This document shows, piece after piece, positions 33,268 through 34,160 of a stretch of 34,160 bases of DNA. How positions within the stretch are numbered: position 1 is the first letter of the stretch; every line of letters starts with the position of its first letter. The stretch spans positions 1 to 34,160 of the forward strand of contig CAZZMB010000025.1 of assembly GCA_964655225.1 (NCBI GenBank). The letters run 5' to 3'. The translations under genes were made by a program, and so were the position numbers. Source of the DNA: JAFMKE01 sp964655225. GTDB taxonomy: Bacteria > Bacteroidota > Bacteroidia > Chitinophagales > UBA8649. Under the pieces are notes generated by a model. It searched no databases. It had not been told where the DNA came from and saw nothing but the letters and a program-made list of their open reading frames with translations.

Positions 33268-34041
33268 ATGATTCAGGAAATATTAGCTCCAGAAATGTTA
33301 ATTGCGCTTATAACACTTATCTTCTTAGAGATTATACTTGGTATAGATAATATAATTTTCATCTCCATAGTAACCAACAAATTACCCAAAGAAAAACAAC
33401 AAAGGGGAAGAAATATTGGTTTGAGTTTGGCGATGATATTTCGGGTGATGCTACTATTGGCCATTACCTGGATTATTCAATTGACCCAACCCATCTTCAC
33501 AATTCCAAAATTTCTTTTTATTCAAGAAGCAGTAGATATAAGTGTTCGAGATTTAATTCTAATTGCTGGGGGTCTATTTCTATTGGCCAAGAGTGTTAGT
33601 GAAATGCACCACAAAATCACGGATTTTGAAGATAGTGGACATTCGGCTGTTAAAGGCAAGGCGGTTAACATGATGAGTATACTTGCGCAAATCGTCTTAT
33701 TGGATCTAGTTTTCTCATTTGATTCTATTTTAACTGCCATCGGTTTAATTGATGTAGACAATAACACGCAATACTTTTTACCTACGGGAGTTGTTGTTAT
33801 GATTATAGCTGTTATGGTGTCTATATTGGTCATGATGGCCTTCGCTGGTTCGATTAGTGACTTCATCAATAAACAGCCAACCTTGCAAATTTTAGCACTA
33901 AGTTTCTTAATTTTAATAGGGGTCATGCTGATTGCTGATGGATTCCATTTCCATATCCCTAAAGGATATCTCTATTTCTCTGTAGCTTTTGCCTTGGGGG
34001 TGGAAGCTGTAAATATTAAACTAAGAAAAAAGATAGACTAA
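33268..34041 (+). CDS. TerC-family integral membrane protein
   Basis: The 257 residues are mostly hydrophobic helices (about seven). Family motifs are FLEIILGIDNIIFISI near residue 20 and the repeated half LDLVFSFDSILTAIGL near residue 150, each with the acidic residue of the membrane core. TerC proteins are linked to tellurite resistance and to manganese export and metallation of secreted proteins. It follows the NUDIX gene by 5 nt, so it is in the same operon, although no functional link to Sir2 or NUDIX is obvious. Confidence 0.93.
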   Translation: MIQEILAPEMLIALITLIFLEIILGIDNIIFISIVTNKLPKEKQQRGRNIGLSLAMIFRVMLLLAITWIIQLTQPIFTIPKFLFIQEAVDISVRDLILIAGGLFLLAKSVSEMHHKITDFEDSGHSAVKGKAVNMMSILAQIVLLDLVFSFDSILTAIGLIDVDNNTQYFLPTGVVVMIIAVMVSILVMMAFAGSISDFINKQPTLQILALSFLILIGVMLIADGFHFHIPKGYLYFSVAFALGVEAVNIKLRKKID

Positions 34042-34044
34042 TAG

Positions 34045-34075
34045 TTGGGCATGAATAAATATTGCCGTAGATTTG
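34045..34075 (+). promoter_or_regulatory. Promoter of the initiator tRNA
   Basis: TTG at 34045-34047, 20-nt spacer, TAGATTTG at 34068-34075: a near-ideal Bacteroidota promoter 9 nt before the tRNA. Confidence 0.8.
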
Positions 34076-34084
34076 GGACCATAT

Positions 34085-34157
<73 letters not shown>

Positions 34158-34160
34158 CTA

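Noticed and set aside
31270..34041. Defence island built on Sir2, NUDIX and TerC
   Set aside because: The Sir2 protein is a short, complete CobB-type deacylase with no fused effector domain, and neighbours are peptidoglycan and membrane housekeeping genes.

Overview
The window looks like a scaffold segment from a member of the Bacteroidota, most likely Flavobacteriales. The evidence is a giant PKD-repeat surface protein with a type IX secretion 'gliding-motility' C-terminal domain followed by a PorP/SprF gene, an HU-CCDC81/SPOR protein, AT-rich DNA, and the Bacteroidota promoter form TTG/TTTG - about 20 nt - TAnnTTTG in front of several genes. Two runs of exactly 100 N (6927-7026 and 31086-31185) are scaffold gaps of unknown true length. 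Each one cuts a gene.

Layout. 1-4985: tRNA-Gln and its terminator, then prs - rplY - pth (nucleotide precursor supply, ribosome, translation quality), two envelope proteins of unknown function, and a hairpin terminator shared with argS. 5014-10670: argS (minus), a gap-broken VF530-like gene and an unidentified gene end, a secreted M1 metallopeptidase (minus) and pyrG (plus); the last two diverge from a region with face-to-face -7 elements. 10781-15462 (all minus): folP, then a tight four-gene cluster holding a ribulose-phosphate-3-epimerase-like/CBS fusion, DAHP synthase, a CvfB-like S1 protein and a DUF2797 protein. 15506-16628: a tandem-domain DUF1599 protein convergent with a P-loop nucleotide-kinase-like protein. 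16629-17076 is a gene-poor stretch with repeats and a decayed coding fragment. 17077-22818 (plus): a TPR protein, an outer-membrane barrel and an HU/SPOR protein, packed as an operon. 22815-31085 (minus): the giant adhesin (5' end lost in the gap) and its PorP/SprF partner. 31270-34041 (plus): NlpC/P60 peptidase, Sir2 deacylase, NUDIX hydrolase and TerC, the first three joined by 1-nt overlaps. The window ends with an initiator tRNA-Met that has its own promoter.

Most genes are housekeeping. The points most worth a second look are: a 753-bp tandem duplication inside the adhesin with one mismatch between copies; the epimerase-like/CBS fusion directly upstream of DAHP synthase, which suggests regulated supply of pentose-phosphate carbon to aromatic synthesis; the translationally coupled Sir2-NUDIX pair, in which the sirtuin lacks its zinc cysteines; and the inverted repeat formed by opposing -7 elements between the M1 peptidase gene and pyrG. 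I found no CRISPR array, intact insertion sequence, prophage or recognisable defence system.
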